A DNA stretch of 64,000 nt. It comes from UBA7398 sp964632545 (GTDB lineage: Bacteria > Actinomycetota > Actinomycetes > Nanopelagicales > Nanopelagicaceae). Shown here piece by piece: positions 27,162-35,264 of the stretch (its first letter is position 1; each line of letters begins with the position of its first letter). A program made the position numbers and the translations under genes. The notes below the pieces were generated by a model. That model made no database searches. It was not told the DNA's origin and saw only the letters and a list, made by a program, of their open reading frames with translations. The DNA is taken from positions 1 to 64,000 of the forward strand of contig CAZWBQ010000001.1 of NCBI GenBank assembly GCA_964632545.1, read 5' to 3'.

Positions 27162-27656
27162 ATGTTGTTGCGGGTTAGCCATAAAACGCCAATTGGTCAG
27201 ATACATATCATTGTCGACGATCAGATAGTCCTAGCTTCTGGTTTTGGTGAAGTCGAAAGTTTATTAAGCCGATTAGATGAAAGTGATCGGATTCGCGAAA
27301 TTTCTAAAGTTGCAAGAATTCCGAAAATTAGTGAATTGATATTAGATTATTTTGATGGTGAGTTGACAGCATTAGATTCAATTTCAGTGAGACAACCAGG
27401 AGCGAGTTTTTCGCAAGCAGCTTGGAAAGCAATGCGTAAAGTTAGAGCTGGAAAAGTAATTTCATATGCTGATTTAGCCAAACGCGCTGGTTCTCCCGAG
27501 GCAGTGCGAGCCGCTGGCACCGCATGTGGTAAAAATCTAATTGCACCAATTATTCCGTGCCACCGAATCGTGAAAACTGGTGGAGCGTTGGGAAATTATG
27601 GTTACGGGTTAGATTCTAAAGAGTGGCTATTACGCCACGAGGGCTTTTTGCAGTAA
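27162..27656 (+). CDS. ogt: Methylated-DNA--protein-cysteine methyltransferase
   Basis: The 164-residue protein has the catalytic IPCHRIV (C133) and the wing/arginine-finger region SPEAVRAAGTACGKN. It transfers alkyl groups from O6-alkylguanine to its own cysteine and is consumed in the process. There is no fused Ada regulatory domain. Its 3' end overlaps the convergent threonine aldolase gene by 27 bp. Start choice is supported by TAAGAT-N6-ATG. Confidence 0.94.
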   Translation: MLLRVSHKTPIGQIHIIVDDQIVLASGFGEVESLLSRLDESDRIREISKVARIPKISELILDYFDGELTALDSISVRQPGASFSQAAWKAMRKVRAGKVISYADLAKRAGSPEAVRAAGTACGKNLIAPIIPCHRIVKTGGALGNYGYGLDSKEWLLRHEGFLQ

Positions 27657-28697
27657 CTGCGCTAATACAAATGCGGCTCGTTCAATCATTTCATCAGTTA
27701 AATCTAAATGAGTAACTAATCGCACATATTTTGGCCCAATAGCACTTACCCAAACACCGGCTTCCTTTGCAGAATTCACAAAAGTAGCTGAATCAACATT
27801 CATTGAATCCAACTCGATGCCAACAATATTTGTTACTACCTTGCTCGCATTAACCGCATTAGGAGCAACTTTTTCGCAAGCTTTAGCAAGAATCTGTGCG
27901 CGACGGTGATCTTCTTTTAAAAGTTGAATGTTGTTATCTAACGCGTAGTGTCCGGCCGCAGCAATGATTCCAACTTGGCGCATTCCGCCGCCGTATCGTT
28001 TTCGCCAAATTCGCGCTCTTGCAACATTTTCTTTACTGCCCAGCATGATAGAACCAATTGGAGCTCCCAAACCTTTAGATAGGCAAACACTTATGGTGTC
28101 GAAATATTTTCCGATCTCTTTAAATTCAAAACCTTGTGCAATATGAGCATTCCAAATTCGCGCACCATCTAAGTGCATGAACATTCCGGAATGAGCAGAG
28201 GCGGCACGAAGTGCAGCAATTTCAGAAATTGGTTGGACGGTGCCGCCACCAAAATTATGGGTATTTTCTAGAGCTATTGCGGTAGTAGAAACTAAATACG
28301 GACCCGAGTTCGGCTTTGCAATTGCCATCGGGGCGCTAGCATCTAAGATTCCGTGGTCGGATGGCCAAGTTCGCGTAGTAATTCCACTAAATACCGCAGC
28401 AGCGCCCAATTCAGCCCGGGCAATATGCGAATTTGTATCACAAATCAATTCTTCACCAGGATTTACCAACATTCGAATTGCTAATTGATTTGTTAATGAA
28501 CCGGTAGCAGCAAATAGTCCGGCTTCTTTGCCAAACATCTCCGCCACGCGTTCTTCTAGAGAGTTTACGGTTGGATCATCTCCAAAAACATCATCGCCAA
28601 CTTTTGCACTCGCAATAGCAGCCCGCATACCTTCTGATGGGCGCGTGACCGTATCTGATCGGAGATCGACAATTTGCTTAACTTCTAGATTGGACAT
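27630..28697 (-). CDS. ltaE: Low-specificity L-threonine aldolase
   Basis: The 355-residue PLP enzyme cleaves threonine or allo-threonine to glycine and acetaldehyde. It has DLRSDTVTRPSEGMR at the N-terminus, GDDVFGDDPTVNSLE, HLDGARIWNA and the PLP lysine in VCLSKGLGAPIGS. The ATG at 28697 has a GAGAGGA-like ribosome site. It overlaps ogt by 27 bp tail to tail and lies 20 bp after the second DMT gene's end on the same strand side (DMT ends at 28718). Confidence 0.93.
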   Translation of the reverse strand: MSNLEVKQIVDLRSDTVTRPSEGMRAAIASAKVGDDVFGDDPTVNSLEERVAEMFGKEAGLFAATGSLTNQLAIRMLVNPGEELICDTNSHIARAELGAAAVFSGITTRTWPSDHGILDASAPMAIAKPNSGPYLVSTTAIALENTHNFGGGTVQPISEIAALRAASAHSGMFMHLDGARIWNAHIAQGFEFKEIGKYFDTISVCLSKGLGAPIGSIMLGSKENVARARIWRKRYGGGMRQVGIIAAAGHYALDNNIQLLKEDHRRAQILAKACEKVAPNAVNASKVVTNIVGIELDSMNVDSATFVNSAKEAGVWVSAIGPKYVRLVTHLDLTDEMIERAAFVLAQLLQKALVA

Positions 28698-28717
28698 GAA
28701 CCAATCCTCTCATGAAA

Positions 28718-29572
28718 TTATTTTTCGGTAAGCACGATCAAGTACATAGAAATCAAAACCAAAACTCCGCCAATGATAATTTTAGGCGTGAGAACTTCGC
28801 CGCCAAACCAGACGGCAAATAGAGCCGCGAATACCGTTTCATTTGTTATCAAAACCGCAACGGTAGTAGGGGACATTACCGATTGCGCCCAAGTTTGAAT
28901 TATGAAGGCGAAAGCTGTTGCAAAAACTGCACAAAAAATTACAACTCCCCAAACTCCTTTGTCAGGTGGCGCTACATATCCACCTGGAATTGATGCGATT
29001 CCAGTTAAAACAGAACAGGTAGCAAGCTGCGTTATGGTCATTGCATATGTATCTCTGCCAGCGCTCCACTCGCCAAGGGCAATAATGTGAGCCGAGAAAA
29101 ATAATACGCAAATTAGAACCAAAACTGCGCCAAAGTTAATTGTAAAACCTTGAAACGATAAAAACGTTAATCCAATAGTGGCTATAGCAACTGCTAGCCA
29201 AGCCTTACCTGAAACTTTTCGATGTAAAAATGAAGCCGCTATCAGTGGCGTTAAAACAACATAAAGCCCAGTCACGAACCCGGTAATTGCAGCAGTGGTA
29301 TGGCTTAATCCGTAAGTTTGGAAAATAAAGCCTAAACCCAAGAAACACCCAGCTCCAAAGCCTCTTAAAGCCAGGTCTTTAGTAATTAATTTCAAGGCGC
29401 TTGGTCGCAATAGAACTAGAATTAAAGTTGCAAGTGAGAATCTAGTAAATAAGAAATCGTTTACTGGTTGTCGATTAATCGAATCTTTCATTAAAACGAA
29501 AGTTGCGCCCCACATCGCAGCTACTGCAATCAGTGCAAAAGGTGCCAGCTTTAACCGCAACGTGTGCTTCAT
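28718..29572 (-). CDS. EamA/DMT-superfamily transporter
   Basis: The 284-residue protein has about ten membrane segments and two EamA repeats (AMWGATFVLMKDSI near the N-terminus). The substrate is unknown. It begins within the nfo stop codon (ATGA overlap), so it is translated from the same message as nfo. It is only distantly similar to the other DMT protein encoded at 23686-24561. Confidence 0.82.
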   Translation of the reverse strand: MKHTLRLKLAPFALIAVAAMWGATFVLMKDSINRQPVNDFLFTRFSLATLILVLLRPSALKLITKDLALRGFGAGCFLGLGFIFQTYGLSHTTAAITGFVTGLYVVLTPLIAASFLHRKVSGKAWLAVAIATIGLTFLSFQGFTINFGAVLVLICVLFFSAHIIALGEWSAGRDTYAMTITQLATCSVLTGIASIPGGYVAPPDKGVWGVVIFCAVFATAFAFIIQTWAQSVMSPTTVAVLITNETVFAALFAVWFGGEVLTPKIIIGGVLVLISMYLIVLTEK

Positions 29573-30447
29573 GACTTAATAGCGCCTCTAAATTTCTTTA
29601 AAAGTGCTACTTCTTTCCCATGCTCTGGTTCCTCGCCTGGAGTTTCCAGGATAAGCGGTGCGTTCAGTACTGCTGGATGGGCGAGCAACTCTTTAAATGG
29701 ATCCAATCCAATTTCGCCCTCGCCAAGATTTTGATGGCGATCTTTCAGAGCACCTAGTACATCCATTGAATCGTTAGCGTGAATTAACTGAATTCGCTCA
29801 ATGCCCGCGATTTGTACGAGCAAATCTAAAGTTTCAGTCATGCCACCTTTCTTTTTAATATCGTGACCAGCGGCGAAGACATGGCAAGTATCGAGACAGA
29901 TGCCAACTTTCGGATGGTATTCAAAAGCTTTCAGATAATTCTCTAAATCATCCAATTTTTTAACTAAAGATTGTCCTTGACCTGCCGTTGGTTCAAGCAA
30001 GAGCATTGGAGATTGATCAGTTAACTTCTCTAAAACTGGAAGCATGCCTTTTTTTATTTGTTTCCAAGCATTTGTAACATGATCTACATCAACTGCTGAA
30101 CCGGTATGTATTACTACTCCCAGCGCACCTATATCCTGGCCGCGTTGTAGTGAATAGGAAGTTGAGCGGATTGAATTTTCATATGTTCCAACTGTTGGAG
30201 AACCTAAATTTATTAAAAATGGTGCATGCACATAAGTTTCGATATCCAACTCAATACATTTCTCGCGAAAAACTAAATCTGCCGCAGGGTTGGCTTCCGG
30301 CGTCGCCCAACCTCGGGGGTTGGAAGTAAAGACCTGGATAGCTTCAGCTTTAATTGTTTCGGCGTAACCAATCGAACGTTTTGCCATGCCCCCAGAGGTT
30401 GGAACGTGAGCGCCAATTCGTGGTCGAAGTATTTCAGCCTTAGACAT
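29569..30447 (-). CDS. nfo: Deoxyribonuclease IV (endonuclease IV)
   Basis: The 292-residue protein is an AP endonuclease with the metal-ligand blocks of the family: VHAPFLINLGSP, LLLEPTAGQG, ICLDTCHVFAAGHD, LIHANDSM and APLILETPG. It cleaves 5' to abasic sites in base-excision repair. It follows the PASTA kinase after 4 bp, but its own TAGGCT-N6-ATG element lies within the kinase's stop region, so it may also have an independent leaderless transcript. Confidence 0.94.
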   Translation of the reverse strand: MSKAEILRPRIGAHVPTSGGMAKRSIGYAETIKAEAIQVFTSNPRGWATPEANPAADLVFREKCIELDIETYVHAPFLINLGSPTVGTYENSIRSTSYSLQRGQDIGALGVVIHTGSAVDVDHVTNAWKQIKKGMLPVLEKLTDQSPMLLLEPTAGQGQSLVKKLDDLENYLKAFEYHPKVGICLDTCHVFAAGHDIKKKGGMTETLDLLVQIAGIERIQLIHANDSMDVLGALKDRHQNLGEGEIGLDPFKELLAHPAVLNAPLILETPGEEPEHGKEVALLKKFRGAIKS

Positions 30448-30451
30448 TCGG

Positions 30452-32398
30452 TTAGCCTACAGTGATAGTGATTTTCGAGCCACGCTTAACTTTTGTACCG
30501 GCTTTTGGCAAAATATTTGTAACGGTTTTAATCTTCTTGGTACCAATCTTCTTAACAATCACTTGTAAATCACTATTTACGATGTCCTTTGTAGCTTCTG
30601 CTATTCCTTTATTGAGCACGTTTGGAACAAATACAAATTGGGAACCTTTAGAAATAACTAAATCAATCACACTTCCTTTAGCGATGGCTTGGCTGCCGTC
30701 AGGGGTCTGCTTAACCACTAAACCTTTCATGATTGATTCATCGAATTCGTAAGTTACATTTACTTTGAAACCCGCATCTGTTAACTCATTTAGAGCTTGC
30801 TCACCGCTTTTACCTAAATATGCCGCTGCCGCAACTTTTTCGATGCCTTTGCTAATTACGAAATTTACAACGGTGTCTTTTTTTACCTGCTCACCATTTA
30901 ATGGGGTAGAAGAGATTATGTAGCCAAGTGGTATCTCACTATTGAATTCTTCGGTTTGGCCACCAAATTTTAAATTTTGATCTGTGATTAATTTGATTGC
31001 GGCTTCGGGTGTTAAACCCCTTAATTGTGGAACGCTATATCGTTCTTTACCTTTAGAGACATTTAGATAAACAGTGCCTCCGCTCTCTACTTTTCCGCCA
31101 CCGCCTGGGATTGAAGAGATAACTTTTCCGCTATCGACATCTTCACTGAAAACTTCATCCTTAATCGACACTTGCAATCCGAGTGGCGATATTTGAGCTG
31201 TTGCGTTTTTAACACTCATTCCCACGACCGACGGAACTATAACCCGAGCACCTGGCCCAAGAATTACAAACCATGCTATGACTCCAATCGAAATCGCAAT
31301 TCCAAGTGCAATGAACCTATTTCGCTTAATACGCTTAGAAAGTTTTCTTTTCTTTCGAATTTCCGCAGTATTTGAAACTTTCTTATCATCTTTTTTCAAT
31401 GTATCAACCGCCGGTTCTTTATTTACTATTTGTTCAGTTTTGGAAATTAGCGCCGCCATGCTTTTCGGCATAGATCTTTTTCTGCGTTCTTTTATCGGTT
31501 TAATTGCAACTGGCGGCAAATCAAGCTCCAGACTCATCTGCCGTTTACTTGGGTTAAATTTTTCGGAAATAGAATTAAGCTCTAGCAAAAGTTCAGTTGC
31601 ATCTTTAGGTCGTTGATCTGGGTTCGAAGCAGTAGCTCGCTGCACGAGCGCATCGAATTCAGGTGGTATTCCTGGCTTGAGCGTTGAAGGAGCTGGCACT
31701 TTCTCATTTACATGTCTAAAGGCAATCTGAATTGGATCTTCACCTTTGTAGGGTTTCTCGCCAGTTAATATTTCAAATAAAACTATGCCAACGGCATATA
31801 CATCGCTTCGAGCATCGGCAATTCCGCGTTGTACTTGTTCCGGGGAAAGGTAGGAAACGCTGCCAAGTATTACGCTAGATTCCACAGTCATAGTTGTACC
31901 AAGCAAAGCGCCTCGCGCTAAACCAAAATCTGCAATTTTTACGCGACCATCTTTCGAAATCAAAATATTTTCTGGCTTAATATCACGGTGCACGATTCCT
32001 AATTTATGGGCGGCGCTTAATGCGCTTAGTACTGGCGCAATAATGTTGATAGTTTGGTCAATGCTTAGCGAACCTTGTTCATGTAGGTACTCACGTAAAG
32101 TATTTCCCTCAACTAATTCCATAACGATAAATACCGCTGGTGCGCCACCTTGATTCCAGCCTTGATCTTGTACGGCAACAATATTTGGGTGAGTTAATGC
32201 AGCCGCAGCTTTTGCCTCTCGAATAAATCTTCCGACAAATGCTTCATCTTGCGCTAAATGCGGATGCATAATTTTCACCGCTACATGTCGGTCAAGTCGT
32301 AAATCTAAAGCGGCATAAATTGTGGCCATACCACCTGAGGCAATTAGTCGAGTGAGTTGGTAGCGCCCATCAATAACTTCACCCGATAAGTCAGACAC
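30452..32398 (-). CDS. Serine/threonine protein kinase with PASTA domains (PknB-like)
   Basis: The 648-residue protein has a Hanks-type kinase domain (residues about 12-275): ASGGMATIYAA, VAVKIM, catalytic HRDIKPENIL and DFGLARG, and the SPEQV activation segment. A basic juxtamembrane stretch follows, then one membrane segment (about 365-385) and about four extracellular PASTA repeats to the C-terminus. PASTA domains sense peptidoglycan fragments. It would adjust cell-wall synthesis or division by phosphorylation. The start is GTG 32398, 6 nt after TAAGAT. It is not in the usual rodA-pbpA-pknAB cluster. Confidence 0.92.
   Translation of the reverse strand: MSDLSGEVIDGRYQLTRLIASGGMATIYAALDLRLDRHVAVKIMHPHLAQDEAFVGRFIREAKAAAALTHPNIVAVQDQGWNQGGAPAVFIVMELVEGNTLREYLHEQGSLSIDQTINIIAPVLSALSAAHKLGIVHRDIKPENILISKDGRVKIADFGLARGALLGTTMTVESSVILGSVSYLSPEQVQRGIADARSDVYAVGIVLFEILTGEKPYKGEDPIQIAFRHVNEKVPAPSTLKPGIPPEFDALVQRATASNPDQRPKDATELLLELNSISEKFNPSKRQMSLELDLPPVAIKPIKERRKRSMPKSMAALISKTEQIVNKEPAVDTLKKDDKKVSNTAEIRKKRKLSKRIKRNRFIALGIAISIGVIAWFVILGPGARVIVPSVVGMSVKNATAQISPLGLQVSIKDEVFSEDVDSGKVISSIPGGGGKVESGGTVYLNVSKGKERYSVPQLRGLTPEAAIKLITDQNLKFGGQTEEFNSEIPLGYIISSTPLNGEQVKKDTVVNFVISKGIEKVAAAAYLGKSGEQALNELTDAGFKVNVTYEFDESIMKGLVVKQTPDGSQAIAKGSVIDLVISKGSQFVFVPNVLNKGIAEATKDIVNSDLQVIVKKIGTKKIKTVTNILPKAGTKVKRGSKITITVG
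30454..30459 (-). promoter_or_regulatory. Putative -10 of leaderless nfo transcript
   Basis: TAGGCT, then AACCGA, then the nfo ATG on the minus strand. It is located inside the last codons of the kinase gene. Confidence 0.45.
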
Positions 32399-32404
32399 GA
32401 CGAA

Positions 32405-32410
32405 ATCTTA
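32405..32410 (-). promoter_or_regulatory. Putative -10 of leaderless PASTA-kinase transcript
   Basis: TAAGAT, then TTCGTC, then the GTG start on the minus strand; no ribosome site. Confidence 0.5.
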
Positions 32411-32450
32411 GAGAAGAGCAAGGTGGAAATCGGGGAGGGGAGGGCCATTT

Positions 32451-33017
32451 TCAATACAAATTGCCATCAATGCGCAAATTTGCACATTCTCTGGTGTTAT
32501 CTCGAATAAAAAAATCTGATTCTATTAATTGCCAATTCCGCATTTGGGCTTCAATTTCTTGGCCATCACGAGCCAGGACGCGCTTTAAACCAAGTTCTGA
32601 TGCGACATCAATCCAAATTAAATAGTTGGCATATTTTCGCGTGACGGCTTGAGCAGCGCCAACCCCTTCCAGAATTAGATATTCAGGAGCATCAAATGAA
32701 ACGGTCGATCCGGACTTCATTTCGAACCAATCAAATACCCGGTACTCAGCTGACTTTCCCAACGAAAGTGGTTTCAAAATTTGATTTTCAAGGTTGCGAG
32801 TTAGCGTCGGAGTAAGCGCATCATCCCACCCTCGATATAGCGAATCCATGTGAATTGTCATAACTTTTAAATTATGCAGCGCCGCTTCCAAGGCAAAGGA
32901 GAGAGTTGTTTTTCCTGAACCAGCAGGTCCATCAATTGCAATTACTCGAGTTTTGCCACAGGCAGGTAGCGTTGCGTTAATGATTGAAATTAACTCGGGA
33001 AAATCAATCTGTGACAT
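32451..33017 (-). CDS. P-loop kinase of the uridine-kinase-like family, candidate vitamin kinase
   Basis: The 188-residue protein has a Walker A VIAIDGPAGSGKTTLS at about residues 25-40, a substrate-side HMDSLYRGWDD and an RVLARDG lid-like segment. It resembles small nucleoside kinases, but no specific family could be named. It overlaps the PnuC-family transporter gene by 14 bp and shares its TPP riboswitch, so its substrate is plausibly thiamine or a precursor taken up by the transporter. That role is inference from context only. Confidence 0.7.
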   Translation of the reverse strand: MSQIDFPELISIINATLPACGKTRVIAIDGPAGSGKTTLSFALEAALHNLKVMTIHMDSLYRGWDDALTPTLTRNLENQILKPLSLGKSAEYRVFDWFEMKSGSTVSFDAPEYLILEGVGAAQAVTRKYANYLIWIDVASELGLKRVLARDGQEIEAQMRNWQLIESDFFIRDNTRECANLRIDGNLY

Positions 33018-33600
33018 TCAGCTCTGCTCGTTTGAACCAGCGAATCCAACCTGCAATTGCGATTAGAACAAAGGCTCCATAAAGCAGGGAAGTAAACCAA
33101 TAACCTTGCCGACCATAGTGCCAAGTCCCAACAGCATCTACAACAAACCAAAGTGGCCACGCTTCATATTTCTCGAGCACCATTAAAATTTGAGCAACAG
33201 TACTTCCAACAAGCACAAAAGAATCTGGCCAAGTTGCAGCAGCTCCAATATTTGCAAGAAATGGTGCCAGTAGAACCCAAGTAGTGAGCAAGAGCGCTAA
33301 CCAAATTAATTTCTCACGATTTTTAAGTTTTGCTGGTATTGCACCTTTTGGACCCCAGCCAAACCAGCCCCAAATTCCAGCAGCAACAAAAACAAATTGC
33401 AGAATGGCGCTTGCTACTAATTCAACTTGATAGAAAAAGATTGCATAGAGGAGACTGCTGCCAACCCACCATGGCCAAGTAATTCGTACCCCGAGAACGC
33501 CTAAAACTACTCCAACCGTAGATGTAATTACCGAGATAAGTTCAAGGAATGAAACTTTGTAACCCCAAGCGGTAAAAACCGTAAACATTATTGATGACAT
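33004..33600 (-). CDS. pnuT: PnuC-family vitamin transporter, probable thiamine transporter PnuT
   Basis: The 198-residue membrane protein has about seven membrane segments and PnuC-family tryptophan-rich blocks (GIWGWFGWG and EAWPLWFVVDAVGTWHYGRQGYW). PnuC carriers move unphosphorylated vitamins by facilitated diffusion, and metabolic trapping by a kinase drives uptake. Regulation by an adjacent TPP riboswitch indicates thiamine rather than nicotinamide riboside as substrate. The ATG at 33600 uses the AAAGGAG ribosome site that forms part of the riboswitch. Confidence 0.85.
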   Translation of the reverse strand: MSSIMFTVFTAWGYKVSFLELISVITSTVGVVLGVLGVRITWPWWVGSSLLYAIFFYQVELVASAILQFVFVAAGIWGWFGWGPKGAIPAKLKNREKLIWLALLLTTWVLLAPFLANIGAAATWPDSFVLVGSTVAQILMVLEKYEAWPLWFVVDAVGTWHYGRQGYWFTSLLYGAFVLIAIAGWIRWFKRAELNVTD

Positions 33601-33605
33601 TTCTG

Positions 33606-33697
33606 CTCCTTTCCAATTCGCATTACCGAACTGGTGCTACGGTCGATCTGCGACGCAGACCCTCTCAGCCAACTTTTGGCTCCCGATATCGAAAGGC
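33606..33697 (-). ncRNA. TPP riboswitch (thi box)
   Basis: On the minus strand, GGGAGCC-AAAAGTT-GGCTGAGAGGG, the TCTGC/GCAGA stem, and CACC-AGTTCGGTAATGCGAATTGG match the conserved thi-box order, including CTGAGA and TAATG. The P1 stem pairs CCTTTC (33696-33691) with GAAAGG (33613-33608), which is the ribosome site of pnuT. Ligand binding should therefore hide the site and shut off translation. The motif is clear; the switching mode is inferred. Confidence 0.92.
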
Positions 33698-33740
33698 TAG
33701 CAGAGTTAAGTTTTTCTGCAGTTATGCGAGAAGATATGGC

Positions 33741-34073
33741 GTGCTCAAATTTGGTTATCTAGCCATGCTCCTCTTCACCGTGGCTGGGTCCTTCTGGTTA
33801 GAAGCCGTACTTAAAGTTGGTGTGCTGCGCCGGTTCAAACGCGCCTTATTGAGCATTTTCCCGAGCGCCTTGGTATTTCTTGCATGGGATAGTTACGCAA
33901 TATCAAATGGTCATTGGCGCTTTGATACTAATCAAATTATTGGGATTTATGGTCCATCCAACATTCCGCTAGAAGAATTCCTATTTTTTCTAATTGTGCC
34001 GTTAGCAGCACTTATGACAATTGAGGCTGTGCGAACTGTTAAAAAACACTGGATTGTGGGCGATGAAAAATGA
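33741..34073 (+). CDS. crtYc: Lycopene cyclase domain protein, CrtYc-type subunit
   Basis: The 110-residue membrane protein is one half of the heterodimeric actinobacterial lycopene cyclase, with three membrane segments and the conserved NIPLEEFLFFL. The cyclase forms beta- or epsilon-type rings on lycopene ends. The frame is open to 33591 across the pnuT riboswitch, but the GTG at 33741 gives the family N-terminus and has a weak GAGAAG ribosome site. Its stop overlaps the start of the partner subunit. It is encoded opposite to crtB, crtI and crtE. Confidence 0.88.
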   Translation: MLKFGYLAMLLFTVAGSFWLEAVLKVGVLRRFKRALLSIFPSALVFLAWDSYAISNGHWRFDTNQIIGIYGPSNIPLEEFLFFLIVPLAALMTIEAVRTVKKHWIVGDEK

Positions 34074-34378
34074 GTTATTCAGCAATTGCCATAATTTCAA
34101 TCATCATTTCTTTGACAGTAGATATATTCATCATCAAATCAATGATGGTAACTAGAAAAGTATTTTGGACTTCATACGCAATTATTTTACCATTTCAACT
34201 TCTCACAAATTGGTGGTTAACGTCCAGAAATATAGTCATGTATAAGCCATCAACTATTTTTGGCCCTCGAATTGCTGCAGCTCCAGTAGAGGATTTATTA
34301 TTTGGATTCTCACTTGTTTTGTCAGTACTTTCAATGTGGATATTTTGGGGGCGACGCGAAGCTAGAAACGGGCAGTGA
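34070..34378 (+). CDS. crtYd: Lycopene cyclase domain protein, CrtYd-type subunit
   Basis: The 102-residue membrane protein has three membrane segments and the conserved APVEDLLFGF, the counterpart of the first subunit's PLEEFLFF. The ATGA overlap ensures stoichiometric synthesis of the two subunits. Sequence alone does not say whether the pair makes beta or epsilon rings, or one or both ends. The last 17 bp overlap the convergent crtB. Confidence 0.87.
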   Translation: MSYSAIAIISIIISLTVDIFIIKSMMVTRKVFWTSYAIILPFQLLTNWWLTSRNIVMYKPSTIFGPRIAAAPVEDLLFGFSLVLSVLSMWIFWGRREARNGQ

Positions 34379-35264
34379 CCGCTTGTAACCAAGCGGGGAT
34401 TGCCACAGTAATTCTTCGCATGGTTGATGTCTTAGCTCTTACCTTGAATATTTGGTAATCAATTTTTTCAACTTCATCAACTATGCCACAGTAAAGTTCG
34501 CTAGCCGCTTTAATGCATGGTCGACTAGTTTTATCTAATTGTTCTATGCCTGGCTCAGCTTCTTTTTGCAGTTGCCTTACTCGCGCAATTTGAAATTTAA
34601 GCGCAGCTCGGATCTCTGGGGTAACAATTCTTTCTTCTAACATCTGGCGATCAACCCCAAAATTTTGCAGTTCTTGCATGGGTAGATATATCCGACCTCT
34701 TTCCAAATCTTCATTTACATCTCGAATGAAATTGGCCAATTGAAATGCCGTTCCTAGCTTTTCTGCTGCTGCAAGCGCAGTTTTTGTAGAACCGCCTAAT
34801 ATTGGCAGCATCTCTAACCCAATTACTGCCGCTGATCCGTATACATATTCTTGTAATTCCGAGTACGTTTGATAGGAAGTTTTCGTTAAGTCCATCGCCA
34901 TAGATTTGAGGAATGCTTCAAAATATTCAATTGGAATATTGAATTCTTTAACTGTATTTACTAAAGCTATTCCAATTTGGTCCGTGCTCATCCCATTTCT
35001 TAGGTCTTCAATTAATTTATTGCTCCATGTGGTTAGCGCTAATTCTTTCTCTGATAATGAGAGCGTTGACGCTAAGTCATCTACGATTTCATCCGCATAT
35101 CTTGCGAATCCATATAGCGCGTGAACATGTGGTCTTTTACTCTTTGGTAATAAGAGCGTAGCTAGGTAATAAGTTTTTCCATGGAGTGCATTTAAACGTT
35201 TGCACTCTACATAAGAAGCTCTTAACTGCGGATCTAAAATTCCAGCAGCTGTAAGTTCGTCCAT
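34362..35264 (-). CDS. crtB: Phytoene synthase
   Basis: The 300-residue protein has the two aspartate-rich motifs of squalene/phytoene synthases: YADEIVDD at about residues 55-62 and NFIRDVNEDLERGRIYLP. It condenses two geranylgeranyl diphosphates to phytoene. Its ATG follows the crtI stop directly, with no gap, making the operon crtE-crtI-crtB. It converges on crtYd with a 17-bp overlap. Confidence 0.95.
   Translation of the reverse strand: MDELTAAGILDPQLRASYVECKRLNALHGKTYYLATLLLPKSKRPHVHALYGFARYADEIVDDLASTLSLSEKELALTTWSNKLIEDLRNGMSTDQIGIALVNTVKEFNIPIEYFEAFLKSMAMDLTKTSYQTYSELQEYVYGSAAVIGLEMLPILGGSTKTALAAAEKLGTAFQLANFIRDVNEDLERGRIYLPMQELQNFGVDRQMLEERIVTPEIRAALKFQIARVRQLQKEAEPGIEQLDKTSRPCIKAASELYCGIVDEVEKIDYQIFKVRAKTSTMRRITVAIPAWLQAVTARF

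Noticed and set aside
33591..33740. Upstream extension of crtYc
   Set aside because: It reads antisense through the TPP riboswitch and lacks similarity to cyclase N-termini.
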